Assembly: GCA_900319235.1 (NCBI GenBank)
Contig: ONNR01000022.1
Span: 1-64,000, forward strand
Reading direction: 5' to 3'
Length of the DNA: 64,000 bases
Origin: an uncultured Prevotellaceae bacterium
GTDB taxonomy: Bacteria; Bacteroidota; Bacteroidia; Bacteroidales; UBA3663
Shown in pieces: positions 28,497-38,195 of this stretch (within the stretch, counting starts at the first letter, position 1; each line of letters opens with the position of its first letter). The notes below the pieces were generated by a model. The model was not told where the DNA came from. It did no database searches and worked only from the letters and a program-made list of their open reading frames with translations. The position numbers and the translations under genes are program-made.

Positions 28497-30437
28497 TTAT
28501 TTTAAGAAAGGATTGACGGTGGGATCGGGACCCAGATAGAAGCCGGGCTCGGAGGGCTGATTGTAGCCCACATTCTGTGCTGCTGTCGAGAGGCGATAGG
28601 GAATGTCCTCCATGAGGCAGTTGATGCGATGGACGGTGGGGAAAGGTGTGACGTAGATGCGCAGTTCGTCACTTTCGGGTGTACGGACGATAACCTCTTC
28701 ACGCCAATCGCCAAGGATGTCGGCAGATAGGCAGGGATTGGACTTCGTGCCATTGTTGAACTTGACACCTTCGAAGCGTGTGATATCGACGATGGACTTT
28801 TCCTCCCAGTCGAACTTCGAAACCGCCTCACGATCGAGGAGTTCGCGCAACAGGTCACCATCCCACCAGATGCCAAAGTTGATGGAAAGATGTCGGCCAC
28901 CCAACTTGAGGTGCTGCTTATGCTGCGGGTCGTCGGGATCCTCGGCAGTGAAGACCACCTCACCCTTGATGTTGCGAATGCCATGGCTGTCGCTGCTCCA
29001 CATCTCCAAGCCAGGGTTGGTGGGGTCAATGTCGGCAGCCATACAGCGGCCCACGTCGCTCGAAGAGGGAATCTGGAAGATGACCTCACCCGTGCGTGCA
29101 TTGCGGAAGTCGCTGCCGTCGCGTTTGTTCTCGTGACAATCCCAAACAAAGAGATCGGAAGTCATGGGGTCGAAAGCTATGAGGTGAATGGCATCGCCAT
29201 GGCCCATTCCCGTGTTGTAGAGACCACGTCCGTCGTTATCGACAGCCATCGAACCATAGGTGATCTCGTCGCAACCATCGCCATCGACGTCGGCAACTCG
29301 CAGGTTGTGATTGCCCTGTCCGGCATATTCTGCCCACTCGGGGTTGTTGGTATCGAAGGTCCAACGATTCTTGAGTTCCTTGCCATCCCAATCCCAGGCA
29401 GCGAGGACAGTTCGCGTGTAATAGCCACGACAGAAGATAGCGCTCGCCTTATGCCCATCGAGGTAGCCCACGGCAGCCAGCATACGGTCGCTGCGATTGG
29501 CATAATTGTCTCCCCAATCGGCAAGGTTACCGCGTTCGGGGATGTAGGGCTTGGTATCCATGGCAGCGCCTGTCAGACCATTGAAGACCGTGATGTATTC
29601 GGCGCCCGTCAGGATGCGGCCTGTCATGGGACGCCCTTCACGATTGTATTTGCCCCATTCGCGCTGGGGAGAAGGCTGCTGTTGGTCGGCTCCTTCGGGA
29701 CCGCGGTGACGATAGTCGGCCTGCGGATCACCGATGACATTGCCCTGTCCGTCGATGGCACCATCGGAAGTCTTCACCATCATTTCGGCACGACCATCTC
29801 CATCGAGGTCATAGACGATGAAAGGCACGTAGTGGGCACCGCTGCGGATATTGATGCCCATATTGATGCGCCAGAGCAGGGTGCCATCGAGCCGATAGCA
29901 GTCGAAGAGCGTAGGACCCGTGTAGCCATCGTGTGCATTGTCGTGTGCATTGGAGGGATCCCATTTGAGAATAATCTCATACTGACCATCGCCATCGACA
30001 TCACCCACCGAAGCATCGTTGGCCGAATAGAAATATTTGCGACCATCGGGCGACTGGCCTTCTTCAGGACGCTGCAAGGGAACTGGTAGGTATCCTTGGG
30101 GCGCATCGGCACGCAAGGTGAATGCACCATCCTTGCCTCCTCCCCTCACCTCGTAGGTAACATCGCCTGCCAAGGGCTGGGAATCGACAAAAAAGGTGCC
30201 ACCCGAAGTGAGAGGCGCAACGTTAAGTTTCGTACCGTTGCGATAGACGTCGAACGCCTCACCCACGCCATCGCTGGTGAGGGTGCGCCAACTGACGACC
30301 ACCTGCTGGTCTTGACGAATAGCCACGACACCACGGTCGAGCGTTTCACGGCAGAGGTTCGACATGTCGTAGCGAGGTTGTGCCTGAAGTGCCAGGACGC
30401 CTGTGAGGCTACATGCAATGATCAATCTTCGGTTCAT
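28497..30437 (-). CDS. Rhamnogalacturonan endolyase, polysaccharide lyase family 11
   Basis: I start at 30437 (MNRRLIIACS), which begins a clean signal peptide (cleavage near LQAQP); the in-frame codons upstream lie in the promoter. The 646-residue enzyme has the PL11 fold: an N-terminal beta-domain and an eight-bladed propeller with Ca-binding repeats (DVDGDGQYEI, DLDGDGRAEM, DVDGDGCDEI). Conserved segments include YFYSANDASVGD, GDNYANRSDRMLA and CLSADILGDWREEVI. It cuts the rhamnose-galacturonate backbone of RG-I by beta-elimination. It is the first gene of the minus-strand operon with HTCS and GH28 and identifies the locus as an RG-I system. Confidence 0.95.
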   Translation of the reverse strand: MNRRLIIACSLTGVLALQAQPRYDMSNLCRETLDRGVVAIRQDQQVVVSWRTLTSDGVGEAFDVYRNGTKLNVAPLTSGGTFFVDSQPLAGDVTYEVRGGGKDGAFTLRADAPQGYLPVPLQRPEEGQSPDGRKYFYSANDASVGDVDGDGQYEIILKWDPSNAHDNAHDGYTGPTLFDCYRLDGTLLWRINMGINIRSGAHYVPFIVYDLDGDGRAEMMVKTSDGAIDGQGNVIGDPQADYRHRGPEGADQQQPSPQREWGKYNREGRPMTGRILTGAEYITVFNGLTGAAMDTKPYIPERGNLADWGDNYANRSDRMLAAVGYLDGHKASAIFCRGYYTRTVLAAWDWDGKELKNRWTFDTNNPEWAEYAGQGNHNLRVADVDGDGCDEITYGSMAVDNDGRGLYNTGMGHGDAIHLIAFDPMTSDLFVWDCHENKRDGSDFRNARTGEVIFQIPSSSDVGRCMAADIDPTNPGLEMWSSDSHGIRNIKGEVVFTAEDPDDPQHKQHLKLGGRHLSINFGIWWDGDLLRELLDREAVSKFDWEEKSIVDITRFEGVKFNNGTKSNPCLSADILGDWREEVIVRTPESDELRIYVTPFPTVHRINCLMEDIPYRLSTAAQNVGYNQPSEPGFYLGPDPTVNPFLK

Positions 30438-30481
30438 AATTATTGAGAAAAAGGAAAGGATTCGAAATTGTTTTTGCAGTG

Positions 30482-30513
30482 CAAATATATATAATAATAT
30501 TAATGTGTACAAG
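30482..30513 (-). promoter_or_regulatory. Promoter for PL11-HTCS-GH28
   Basis: On the minus strand CTTG (30513-30510) lies 20 bp before TATATTTG (30489-30482), a near-consensus -33 and a perfect -7 box. The start codon is about 45 bp downstream. Confidence 0.6.
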
Positions 30514-30597
30514 TCCCGAAAGCCCTTTTTTTGCCCCCGATGAAAAAATGTACCAAAAAAGACGAAAATCTGTAGGTATCAGTTGCGGAAAACCCGC

Positions 30598-30605
30598 TAT
30601 CTTTG
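30598..30605 (+). promoter_or_regulatory. -7 box of the susC-susD-DUF362-GH2 operon
   Basis: TATCTTTG is a perfect TAnnTTTG box 51 bp before the susC start. No good TTTG is seen 20 bp upstream, as expected for an HTCS-activated promoter. The intergenic region 30438-30656 should hold the HTCS operator. Confidence 0.6.
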
Positions 30606-30656
30606 CGCCATAAAAATACATATTCACAGATTTATTTACAACCAAACATTAATCAA

Positions 30657-33600
30657 ATGAAAGAACAAGCAACAAACTTCACGAAGCGCGTCGGCACGCT
30701 GTGGGCGCGTCTTCTCGTTCTGGTCATGATTGCAGTCCTTCCGACCGCCATCATGGCACAGGGACAGGTAACGGGTACGGTTGTTGACGCCACTGGCGAA
30801 CCCATCATCGGTGCCAGCGTCGTTGTGAAAGGCACCACCACAGGTACGGTGACCGACCTTGATGGTAACTTCACGATCCCAGGCGTTTCAAGAAATGCTA
30901 CCCTCGTGTTCTCGTACGTGGGCTATCGCACACAGAACATCGCCCTCGACGGCCGCAACACGGTCAACGTGACGCTCGAGGAAGACAAGCAGCTCATCGA
31001 CGAAGTGGTGGTTGTAGGTTACGGTGTTCAGCGCAAGACTGACGTAACCGGTGCCCTCACACGCGTAGGCGAAAAAGAAATGAACGCGAAGCCCGTGAAC
31101 AACGCCTTCGAGGCACTGCAGGGCAAGGCTGCCGGTGTGGACATCACCACCAGCGAGCGTCCTGGTACCGTGGGCAGCATCATGATTCGTGGTACCCGTT
31201 CGATTTCTGCCGGTCAGGGTCCTCTCTACGTTGTTGACGGAGTACCCCTTCAGGCAGGTGGTATCGAGACCTTGAACCCACGCGACATCGAGTCAATCGA
31301 CATCTTGAAGGATGCCTCTTCGACTGCCATCTATGGTAGCCGTGGCGCCAACGGTGTTGTCCTCGTCACTACAAAACGTGGTCAGGAAGGCAAGACGCAG
31401 GTGAGCTACAACGGATCGCTCACTTTCGAGAAGATTGTGGACAAGAGTCCGGCTATGAGCGCAAGCGACTATATCACTTGGCGTCGTTGGGCATACTACA
31501 ACTCAGCTCCCGACAAATATACCCCTGGTGACCAGCCCACACAGGAGCAGGACAAGAACTTCTTCAGTGGTGATGACGTTGCCCTCGCCAATATAATGAA
31601 GGGATGGGCAGGTGGTTCATGGGATGGTTCGAAGGTAACCGATACCGACTGGACCGATTTCGTAACCCAGACTGGTCTCACACAGGAGCACACCATCAGC
31701 GCACGCGGTGGCACAAAGAACGTCTCAGGTTTTGTATCGTTCGGCTATCTCCGTAACGAAGGCACCCAGAAAGGCCAGACCTATGAGCGCTACAATTTCT
31801 CGGCTTCTGCCGATATCCAGGGCACCAAGTGGTTCAAGGCCGGAGGTTCGTTCAATGCTTCATTCGGCACCCAGCAGTATGGTTATTCGAAGGCCTATGG
31901 AACAAGTTCCGGTCCAACCGAACTCTATGGCGCAGCCAAGGCTATTCTGCGCTATACATTGCCTTACGATGAGAATGGCGATATCATCACCCAGCCCGGT
32001 GGTTCCACTACAAATACCTATTCGATCATTGACGAATGGACAAAATCGAAAGACGAGCGCAAGAACTACCGTCTGCTCGGAAGCTTCTATGCTCAGATTG
32101 ACCTCGGCAAGATCTTCGAGCCACTGACAGGCTTGATGTGGAAGACCCAGTTCGGTCCTGAGTTCCGCTACTATCGTAATGGCAACTACCTCGACAGCAG
32201 TTCGATCAGCCGCGCCGGTGGCAACAACACCGTGAGCCGTGGCGATGGTCAGCAGCTTGCATGGACCCTCGACAACATGCTGCTCTACAACCGCACCTTC
32301 GGTGAGCACACCATTGGCCTGACCTTGTTGCAGAGTGCATCGAAGACTGAGACCGAAACCAGCAGCATCAGCGAAGAGAAGATCCCGATGCCCTCATTCC
32401 TTTGGAACAACCTGGGAGCAGTTGACGTTACGGATACCCAATATAAAGTAGGTATCGGTTCAGGCCTCACCGGCAGCCAGCTTTCATCCTATATGGCTCG
32501 TGTAAACTACTCGCTCATGGATCGCTACCTCCTCACCGCATCTGCTCGTTGGGATGGTGCATCAGTACTTGCAGAGGGTAAGAAATGGGACTTCTTCCCA
32601 TCGATGGCCTTAGGTTGGCGCATGGAACAGGAGAACTGGATGAAGGACATCAATTGGATTGACCAGTTGAAGGTACGCTTCGGTGTCGGTGTCACTGGTA
32701 ATGCTGCTGTAGGCCCTTACGGCACACTCGGTATCATCAGTTCCTACTGGATGCCATTCAGCACAGGCAACACCCAGATCCTCGTGACCAACGAACCTTA
32801 TTACTCTTCGGGTGCCAACCAGATGCCGAACAAGAACCTCGGCTGGGAGAAGACCACCCAGTGGAACGTCGGCGTTGACTTCAGCTTCATCAAGGGTCGT
32901 CTTGGCGGTACCGTCGATATGTACACATCCCGTACGAAGGACCTGATTCTCGATATGACCATTCCTTCACTTTCGGGCTATCCATCGATGAAGACCAACG
33001 TAGGTCAGACCAAGAACAAGGGTATCGAGATCACCTTGAATACCATCCCCATCCTTACAAAGACCTTCACCTGGAATTCGAACCTGAATTTCGCTTGGCA
33101 GAAGGATGAGATCGTAGAACTTGCCAATGGCAAGGAGGACGACATCAACAACGCATGGTTCATCGGCGAGTCGATTGCCGTACACTTCGGTTACGAGGCC
33201 GATGGTCTCTGGCAGGAGAGTGATGCAGCCGAGATGGCCAAGTTCAACGAGAACGGCCAGAAGTTCACAGCCGGTAGCGTCAAGCCCGTTGACCAGAACG
33301 GCGACTACAAGATCGATGCTGACGACCGTGTGATCATCGGCAACAAGAACCCACGTCTGACCGCAGGCTGGTCGAACAGCTTCAGCTGGAAGGGCTTAGA
33401 GCTCACCATCGACCTGCAAGGCCGCTTCGGTTATACCATCAGCACTGGCGGTGAAGGTCAGCTTGGTATGTATCAGCAGCGTGAAATCAGCTACTGGCGT
33501 CCCGACAACACGGGTGCCGACTGGCAGAAGCCTGTATATAGCCAGGCCGGTGGCGACCCCTATGCTGGTCTGCTCGGTTTCAAGGATGCATCGTTCATCA

Positions 33601-33794
33601 AGATCCGCAACCTCTCACTGGGTTACAACTTCAACCGCAAACTCATCGAGAAGCTCGGTCTGAGCAACCTGAAACTCTATGTTCAGGGCAAGAACCTGGG
33701 TATGCTCTACTCTTCGGTTGACTTCATGGATCTCGATACTGGCCGCACTTACTTCAACCGTGGTGTAACTTTCGGTCTTCAGGTTGATTTCTAA
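30657..33794 (+). CDS. SusC/RagA family TonB-dependent transporter of the RG-I locus
   Basis: The 1045-residue protein starts at 30657 (MKEQATNFTK), just after the leader. A long signal region runs to MAQGQ, followed by the carboxypeptidase-like domain (VTGTVVDATGEPIIGASVVVKGT), a plug beginning at DEVVVVGYG, the SusC signature around YGSRGANGVVLVTTKRG, and a barrel ending GVTFGLQVDF with C-terminal Phe. It would import RG-I oligosaccharides made outside by PL11. SusD follows after 32 bp. Confidence 0.96.
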   Translation: MKEQATNFTKRVGTLWARLLVLVMIAVLPTAIMAQGQVTGTVVDATGEPIIGASVVVKGTTTGTVTDLDGNFTIPGVSRNATLVFSYVGYRTQNIALDGRNTVNVTLEEDKQLIDEVVVVGYGVQRKTDVTGALTRVGEKEMNAKPVNNAFEALQGKAAGVDITTSERPGTVGSIMIRGTRSISAGQGPLYVVDGVPLQAGGIETLNPRDIESIDILKDASSTAIYGSRGANGVVLVTTKRGQEGKTQVSYNGSLTFEKIVDKSPAMSASDYITWRRWAYYNSAPDKYTPGDQPTQEQDKNFFSGDDVALANIMKGWAGGSWDGSKVTDTDWTDFVTQTGLTQEHTISARGGTKNVSGFVSFGYLRNEGTQKGQTYERYNFSASADIQGTKWFKAGGSFNASFGTQQYGYSKAYGTSSGPTELYGAAKAILRYTLPYDENGDIITQPGGSTTNTYSIIDEWTKSKDERKNYRLLGSFYAQIDLGKIFEPLTGLMWKTQFGPEFRYYRNGNYLDSSSISRAGGNNTVSRGDGQQLAWTLDNMLLYNRTFGEHTIGLTLLQSASKTETETSSISEEKIPMPSFLWNNLGAVDVTDTQYKVGIGSGLTGSQLSSYMARVNYSLMDRYLLTASARWDGASVLAEGKKWDFFPSMALGWRMEQENWMKDINWIDQLKVRFGVGVTGNAAVGPYGTLGIISSYWMPFSTGNTQILVTNEPYYSSGANQMPNKNLGWEKTTQWNVGVDFSFIKGRLGGTVDMYTSRTKDLILDMTIPSLSGYPSMKTNVGQTKNKGIEITLNTIPILTKTFTWNSNLNFAWQKDEIVELANGKEDDINNAWFIGESIAVHFGYEADGLWQESDAAEMAKFNENGQKFTAGSVKPVDQNGDYKIDADDRVIIGNKNPRLTAGWSNSFSWKGLELTIDLQGRFGYTISTGGEGQLGMYQQREISYWRPDNTGADWQKPVYSQAGGDPYAGLLGFKDASFIKIRNLSLGYNFNRKLIEKLGLSNLKLYVQGKNLGMLYSSVDFMDLDTGRTYFNRGVTFGLQVDF

Positions 33795-33826
33795 TAATTG
33801 GGTAATAACATTAAGACATAACAAAT

Positions 33827-35968
33827 ATGAAATCTATTTATAGCAAAATAGTTTGCGGTGCCCTGTCGATGCTTACCCTTTTGGGTGCGACCTCTTGTGG
33901 CGATGATTTCCTGAAGGAAGAGGCTGGTCACAAGTACACGGATGCACTGCTTGAGACACAGGATGGAGCCCTGGCAATGGCTGCCGGACTCTACGGCAAC
34001 ATTCGTTGGCATTTCGGTTATGAGTGGGCCTATGGTATCACACTCTATGGTTGTGATGAGTTCACCAATGGTGCAGACCTGACTTCGGAGCCTTGGAATA
34101 CCTACGACAACCGTCTTAATCCGCTTGACTGTACACCTGCACTGGGTGCTGCCAACAAGAACTGTCCTGCCGTGTCGGCTCTTTGGGACCAGATGTATTA
34201 TGGCATCTCTACTGCCAACCTGATTATCAGCAAGGCAGAGAACGTAAGTGATGAAGCCAGCCGCAACAAGGCACTGGGCGAAGCTTACTTCCTGCGTGGC
34301 TACAACTACTATCGTCTGTTCTGTCAGTATGGTGGTGTGACTCTCGAAACCGAGCCCGCCAATGGTACCGTGAAGAAGAACTACTCACGTGCCAGTGAAG
34401 AGGAGACGCTGAATCTGATCATCAGCGATTTCGAGAACGCCTACAACATGCTGCCGACCAACAAGTGGCGCGGCAACGGAACCTGGACACGCTACACGGC
34501 TGCCCACTTCCTCGCCAAGGCGCTGCTCTACCGTCAGTCCGAGCGTTGCGCTTCATGGGGAAACAAGTATGACAAGAATGCCGACCTGCAGCGAGTTATC
34601 TCTCTCTGCGACGAAGTGATCGCTGCCTGCCCATTGGCTGCCGACTACTGGGACCTCTATGCCAAGTGGACGGGTGTTGACTGCCCCAACGAGGGACTTT
34701 CGGAAATCCTTATGGCTGCTGAGCACAATCAGGACAATACCACCCAGGGACGTTTCGGAAACCGTACCTACAACTACTTTGATCCTCAGTTCTCCAACTT
34801 CTCAGGTGGTTGGGTACAGCGTGGTCAGTACATTGGTGGCATGGACTTCCAGCGTTGCCGTCCAACCGAGTACACCTACTCTGTCTTTGACAATGTCAAC
34901 GATGCACGTATGTGGAAGACCTTCAAGACCGTCTATGGTCTAAACAATGCTGCCAAGAAGGATGCCGATGTGATTTCAGACAATGGAATCACCGCCGAAC
35001 AGGTGCCTGATCTCGGTGATGAAGGTATCATCTTCATCCTCAATAAGAAGGATGACCATCGTTTCGATGGCGAGCCTTATGGCACATTCGGACGTGCAGG
35101 TGTGGCTCACAGTTTCGTGAACCCCCGCACCGGCAAATGGGTGCCCAATGCATTCGTCAACTTCATGAACGGCCAGTATGTGCTCTTCAACTACGGTGTG
35201 AGCGGCAACACAGCAACTTCGAATGTCTTCTGCGGCATCAACAAGACTGCTGACGGCACCCGCACAGGTGAGAAGGGTGATGCACATCGTGATGTCATCA
35301 TGGCTCGTACCGGCGAGACCTACCTCGTAAAAGCCGAGGCACAGGTTCGTTTGGGCCAGTACCAGGAGGCCATCAATACCGTCAACGTACTCCGTGCACG
35401 TGGTCAGTGGAAGAAGGATGAGGATCGTGGCTGGTACACCGATGGCTCTATGGCATTCCTGAAGGCTGATGGTGGTATCGAGGACAACTCAACTGCTGCT
35501 GCCACTTCGGTAAAGAAGAATAAGGATAAGTCGGGCAAGGTGCTCTCCAACACCGAGGCTTACTATGCTTCGATGCTCCACACCAACACCTATTATCTCT
35601 CTACTGGCATTGAAGAGACCACCGAGGCTTCTGACCTCCAGATCAAGAGCTACACTCAACTCCCCGCCGAGGATGAGGCTGTCCTCTCCGCTATCGGTGC
35701 AAGCGGCGACTACGACCGTATGCTGAACTTCATCATGAACGAGCGCACACGTGAGTTGCTGGGTGAATGGAATCGTTGGGATGAGCTGGCTCGCACTTGC
35801 CTGCTCGTAAAGCGCGCCAAGGCTTTCAACCCCGAGGCTGCTCCCAACGTGCAGGATCGCCACATGTACCGTCCTATCCCGCAGAAGTTCATCGATGCCC
35901 TCCAGAACGAGGACGGCTCGAACCTCTCTGATGCCGAGAAGAAGGCTTGGCAGAACCCCGGTTATTAA
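33827..35968 (+). CDS. SusD/RagB family lipoprotein of the RG-I locus
   Basis: The 713-residue lipoprotein has a signal ending GATSCGDDFLKEE, the standard SusD start. It is clearly longer than the first SusD (552), as some large SusD proteins are. Landmarks are GEAYFLRGYNYYRLFCQYGGV, the C-terminal MNERTRELLGEWNRWDELARTCLL and YRPIPQKFIDAL...NPGY. It partners the SusC upstream in capturing RG-I oligomers. A perfect 12-bp stem-loop lies just downstream (36017-36044). Confidence 0.95.
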   Translation: MKSIYSKIVCGALSMLTLLGATSCGDDFLKEEAGHKYTDALLETQDGALAMAAGLYGNIRWHFGYEWAYGITLYGCDEFTNGADLTSEPWNTYDNRLNPLDCTPALGAANKNCPAVSALWDQMYYGISTANLIISKAENVSDEASRNKALGEAYFLRGYNYYRLFCQYGGVTLETEPANGTVKKNYSRASEEETLNLIISDFENAYNMLPTNKWRGNGTWTRYTAAHFLAKALLYRQSERCASWGNKYDKNADLQRVISLCDEVIAACPLAADYWDLYAKWTGVDCPNEGLSEILMAAEHNQDNTTQGRFGNRTYNYFDPQFSNFSGGWVQRGQYIGGMDFQRCRPTEYTYSVFDNVNDARMWKTFKTVYGLNNAAKKDADVISDNGITAEQVPDLGDEGIIFILNKKDDHRFDGEPYGTFGRAGVAHSFVNPRTGKWVPNAFVNFMNGQYVLFNYGVSGNTATSNVFCGINKTADGTRTGEKGDAHRDVIMARTGETYLVKAEAQVRLGQYQEAINTVNVLRARGQWKKDEDRGWYTDGSMAFLKADGGIEDNSTAAATSVKKNKDKSGKVLSNTEAYYASMLHTNTYYLSTGIEETTEASDLQIKSYTQLPAEDEAVLSAIGASGDYDRMLNFIMNERTRELLGEWNRWDELARTCLLVKRAKAFNPEAAPNVQDRHMYRPIPQKFIDALQNEDGSNLSDAEKKAWQNPGY

Positions 35969-36016
35969 TTCTGGCATTGTTCAGTTAGTAAATAGTTAGT
36001 ATAGTATTGTGAAGGT

Positions 36017-36044
36017 AAAGGTCACATCGCGAGATGTGGCCTTT
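36017..36044 (+). terminator. Perfect 12-bp stem with GCGA tetraloop after susD
   Basis: Bases 36017-36028 pair with 36033-36044 over 12 positions (one G-U) around the loop GCGA, a GNRA tetraloop. No long T-run follows, so partial termination or RNA protection/processing is more likely than full termination. It separates susCD from the DUF362 and GH2 genes. Confidence 0.7.
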
Positions 36045-36068
36045 ATCACTAAATCAGCGTCCTCAAAG

Positions 36069-38195
36069 ATGAAACTTACAATCACACTATTCACTCTCGT
36101 AGGACTGGCATTCAGTGCCTTTGCCCAAGATGCAGTCGATACGAGCCTCGCTCGGCATGACTTCTTCTATGCCGGACAAAGCAAGCAGCGCCGTATGTTC
36201 ATCGTCAAGGATGGACAGATTGCGTGGAGTTATGATGACCAACTGAAACGCGGCGAAATCAGCGATGCCATCCTGCTCAGCGATGGCCACATCATGGTGG
36301 CTCACCAGTATGGCGTGGCAGAGATGGACAAGGAGGGAAAGACCCTTTGGAGTTACGCAGCCCCCGAAGGGACAGAGATTCATACCCTGCAACCCATCGG
36401 ACAAACACACGTCGTCTTCGTGCAGAACGGATGCCCGGCAAAAGCTGTCGTCATGGAAGTACCCGCCTGCCGCATTGTCAGGGAGTTCGAACTTCCCGTC
36501 AATGAAAAGAGTTCGGTACACGGACAATTCCGCAACGCACGCCTTACGTCGCGCGGCACTTTGCTCATCGCCAATATGTCGTTGGGCTGCATTCACGAAT
36601 TCAACAGCGCGGGACAAGAGGTCGATCGCTGGGAAGGCTTCCTTCCATGGTCCGTGCAGGAACTGCCCAAGGGCAATATCCTCATCACCGGACGCAAGGG
36701 ACATATCCAGGAAATCAATCGCCAGGGACAGACCTTGTGGGAGATGAACACAACCGAATACGGCGTGACACAACCCCAGAAGACCGTTCGCCTGAAAAAT
36801 GGCGGCCACATCGTAAACAACTGGTACAACGAGTGGAACAAGGAGCCTATGGATACCCTGAATGCCCCCGTACAGGCCATAGAGATTGACAAGGATGGTC
36901 GGAAGGTTTGGGAACTGAAGGCATGGAAAGATCCTGACCTGGGTCCTTCGACTACCATCCAACTGCTCAGCGAACCCGTGAACCGCGACCGCATGTTCTT
37001 CGGAGACTTCAATCCCCAGGCTCCCAAACTTTTCGTCGCTCCCAACGAACCAATCGGCATAGGACGCGGCATTCATCCTGGTCGCGTGGCATGGATTCAC
37101 AACCCCGGTGTCGCCAAATGGGATGGCAAGACGGGGCTTTGGGTCGAGGATCGCTGGAACGACCAGGCCAAGGCTGATGCGATGATTCCCGAAGCCGTGA
37201 TGCAGCTGACGGGCGAGCCGACACCGCAGAAGGCCTGGAAAGCCCTGTTCACGCACTTCAACAAGGAGCATGGACGCGGCAAAAGAGGCTACAAGAAGGG
37301 CGAGACCATTGCCATCAAACTCAATATGAACAACGCCATCACCCACCACGACACCATCGAACTCAACTCGTCACCTTTCATCACACTGGCATTGGTACGT
37401 TCTTTGGTAAACGAGGGAGGTGTGCGTCCTCAGGACATCATTCTCTGCGAACCCAGTCGCGCCATTACCGACAGCATCTTCGAAAAAATTCATCGTGCAT
37501 TCCCCGCCGTCCGTATGATCGACAACATCGGCGGTGATGGACGCGAGAAGTGTGAATACTATCCCGAACAGATCACCTACTCGACCGACAATGGCAAGAT
37601 GGCACGTGGCCTGGCCAAGTGCGTCGTCGATGCCGACTACCTCATCAACACGGCATTGCTCAAGACCCATTCGGGACCAGGCGTAACACTGACAAGCAAG
37701 AACTGGTACGGTGCCACCGACATCAACCTGCTTTGGCGACAGAACGCCCACAACAATGTGAGCCAGGACAAACGCCATGGAAAGCCTGGATACAAGACCT
37801 TCGTCGATTGGATGTCGCACAAGAATATGGGACAGAAAGCCTTGCTTTTCCTCATCGACGGCACTTACGGTTCGCGTGACGTGAATGGTGCACCCAACCC
37901 GAAATGGATGAAGGAACCCTTCTGCGGAGATTGGGCATGCTCGATTATCGTATCGCAGGACGAGGTTGCCTGCGATGCCGTGGGCATGGATATCATCATC
38001 GGCGAATGGCCCGAATTCGGCAGCCTCAACTATTGCGACGAATATCTGCGCGAAGCGGCTTCGATACCCAATGCACCAAGTGGTACCATCTATATGCAGG
38101 ATGGCAAGGCTCTGCAAAAGCCCCTCGGGCTCTTCGAACATTGGAACAAGGATCACCAATATATCAAACTTGACCTCAGATACAAGAAATTATGA
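36069..38195 (+). CDS. Secreted beta-propeller / DUF362 fusion protein
   Basis: I start at 36069 (MKLTITLFTL), which begins a signal peptide (about 1-20); an earlier in-frame ATG-like start would translate the stem-loop at 36017-36044. The product is 708 residues. About 30-300 form a propeller of PQQ/arylsulfotransferase-like repeats (KEGKTLWSYAAPEG, RQGQTLWEMNTTE, KDGRKVWELKAW). About 320-700 match DUF362 (GETIAIKLNMN, YLINTALLKTHSGPGVTLTSKNWYG). DUF362 members are often linked to iron-sulfur chemistry, but no ferredoxin-type Cys cluster is visible here. It overlaps the next GH2 gene by 4 bp, so it should act on the same substrate. The role is unknown. Confidence 0.8.
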   Translation: MKLTITLFTLVGLAFSAFAQDAVDTSLARHDFFYAGQSKQRRMFIVKDGQIAWSYDDQLKRGEISDAILLSDGHIMVAHQYGVAEMDKEGKTLWSYAAPEGTEIHTLQPIGQTHVVFVQNGCPAKAVVMEVPACRIVREFELPVNEKSSVHGQFRNARLTSRGTLLIANMSLGCIHEFNSAGQEVDRWEGFLPWSVQELPKGNILITGRKGHIQEINRQGQTLWEMNTTEYGVTQPQKTVRLKNGGHIVNNWYNEWNKEPMDTLNAPVQAIEIDKDGRKVWELKAWKDPDLGPSTTIQLLSEPVNRDRMFFGDFNPQAPKLFVAPNEPIGIGRGIHPGRVAWIHNPGVAKWDGKTGLWVEDRWNDQAKADAMIPEAVMQLTGEPTPQKAWKALFTHFNKEHGRGKRGYKKGETIAIKLNMNNAITHHDTIELNSSPFITLALVRSLVNEGGVRPQDIILCEPSRAITDSIFEKIHRAFPAVRMIDNIGGDGREKCEYYPEQITYSTDNGKMARGLAKCVVDADYLINTALLKTHSGPGVTLTSKNWYGATDINLLWRQNAHNNVSQDKRHGKPGYKTFVDWMSHKNMGQKALLFLIDGTYGSRDVNGAPNPKWMKEPFCGDWACSIIVSQDEVACDAVGMDIIIGEWPEFGSLNYCDEYLREAASIPNAPSGTIYMQDGKALQKPLGLFEHWNKDHQYIKLDLRYKKL

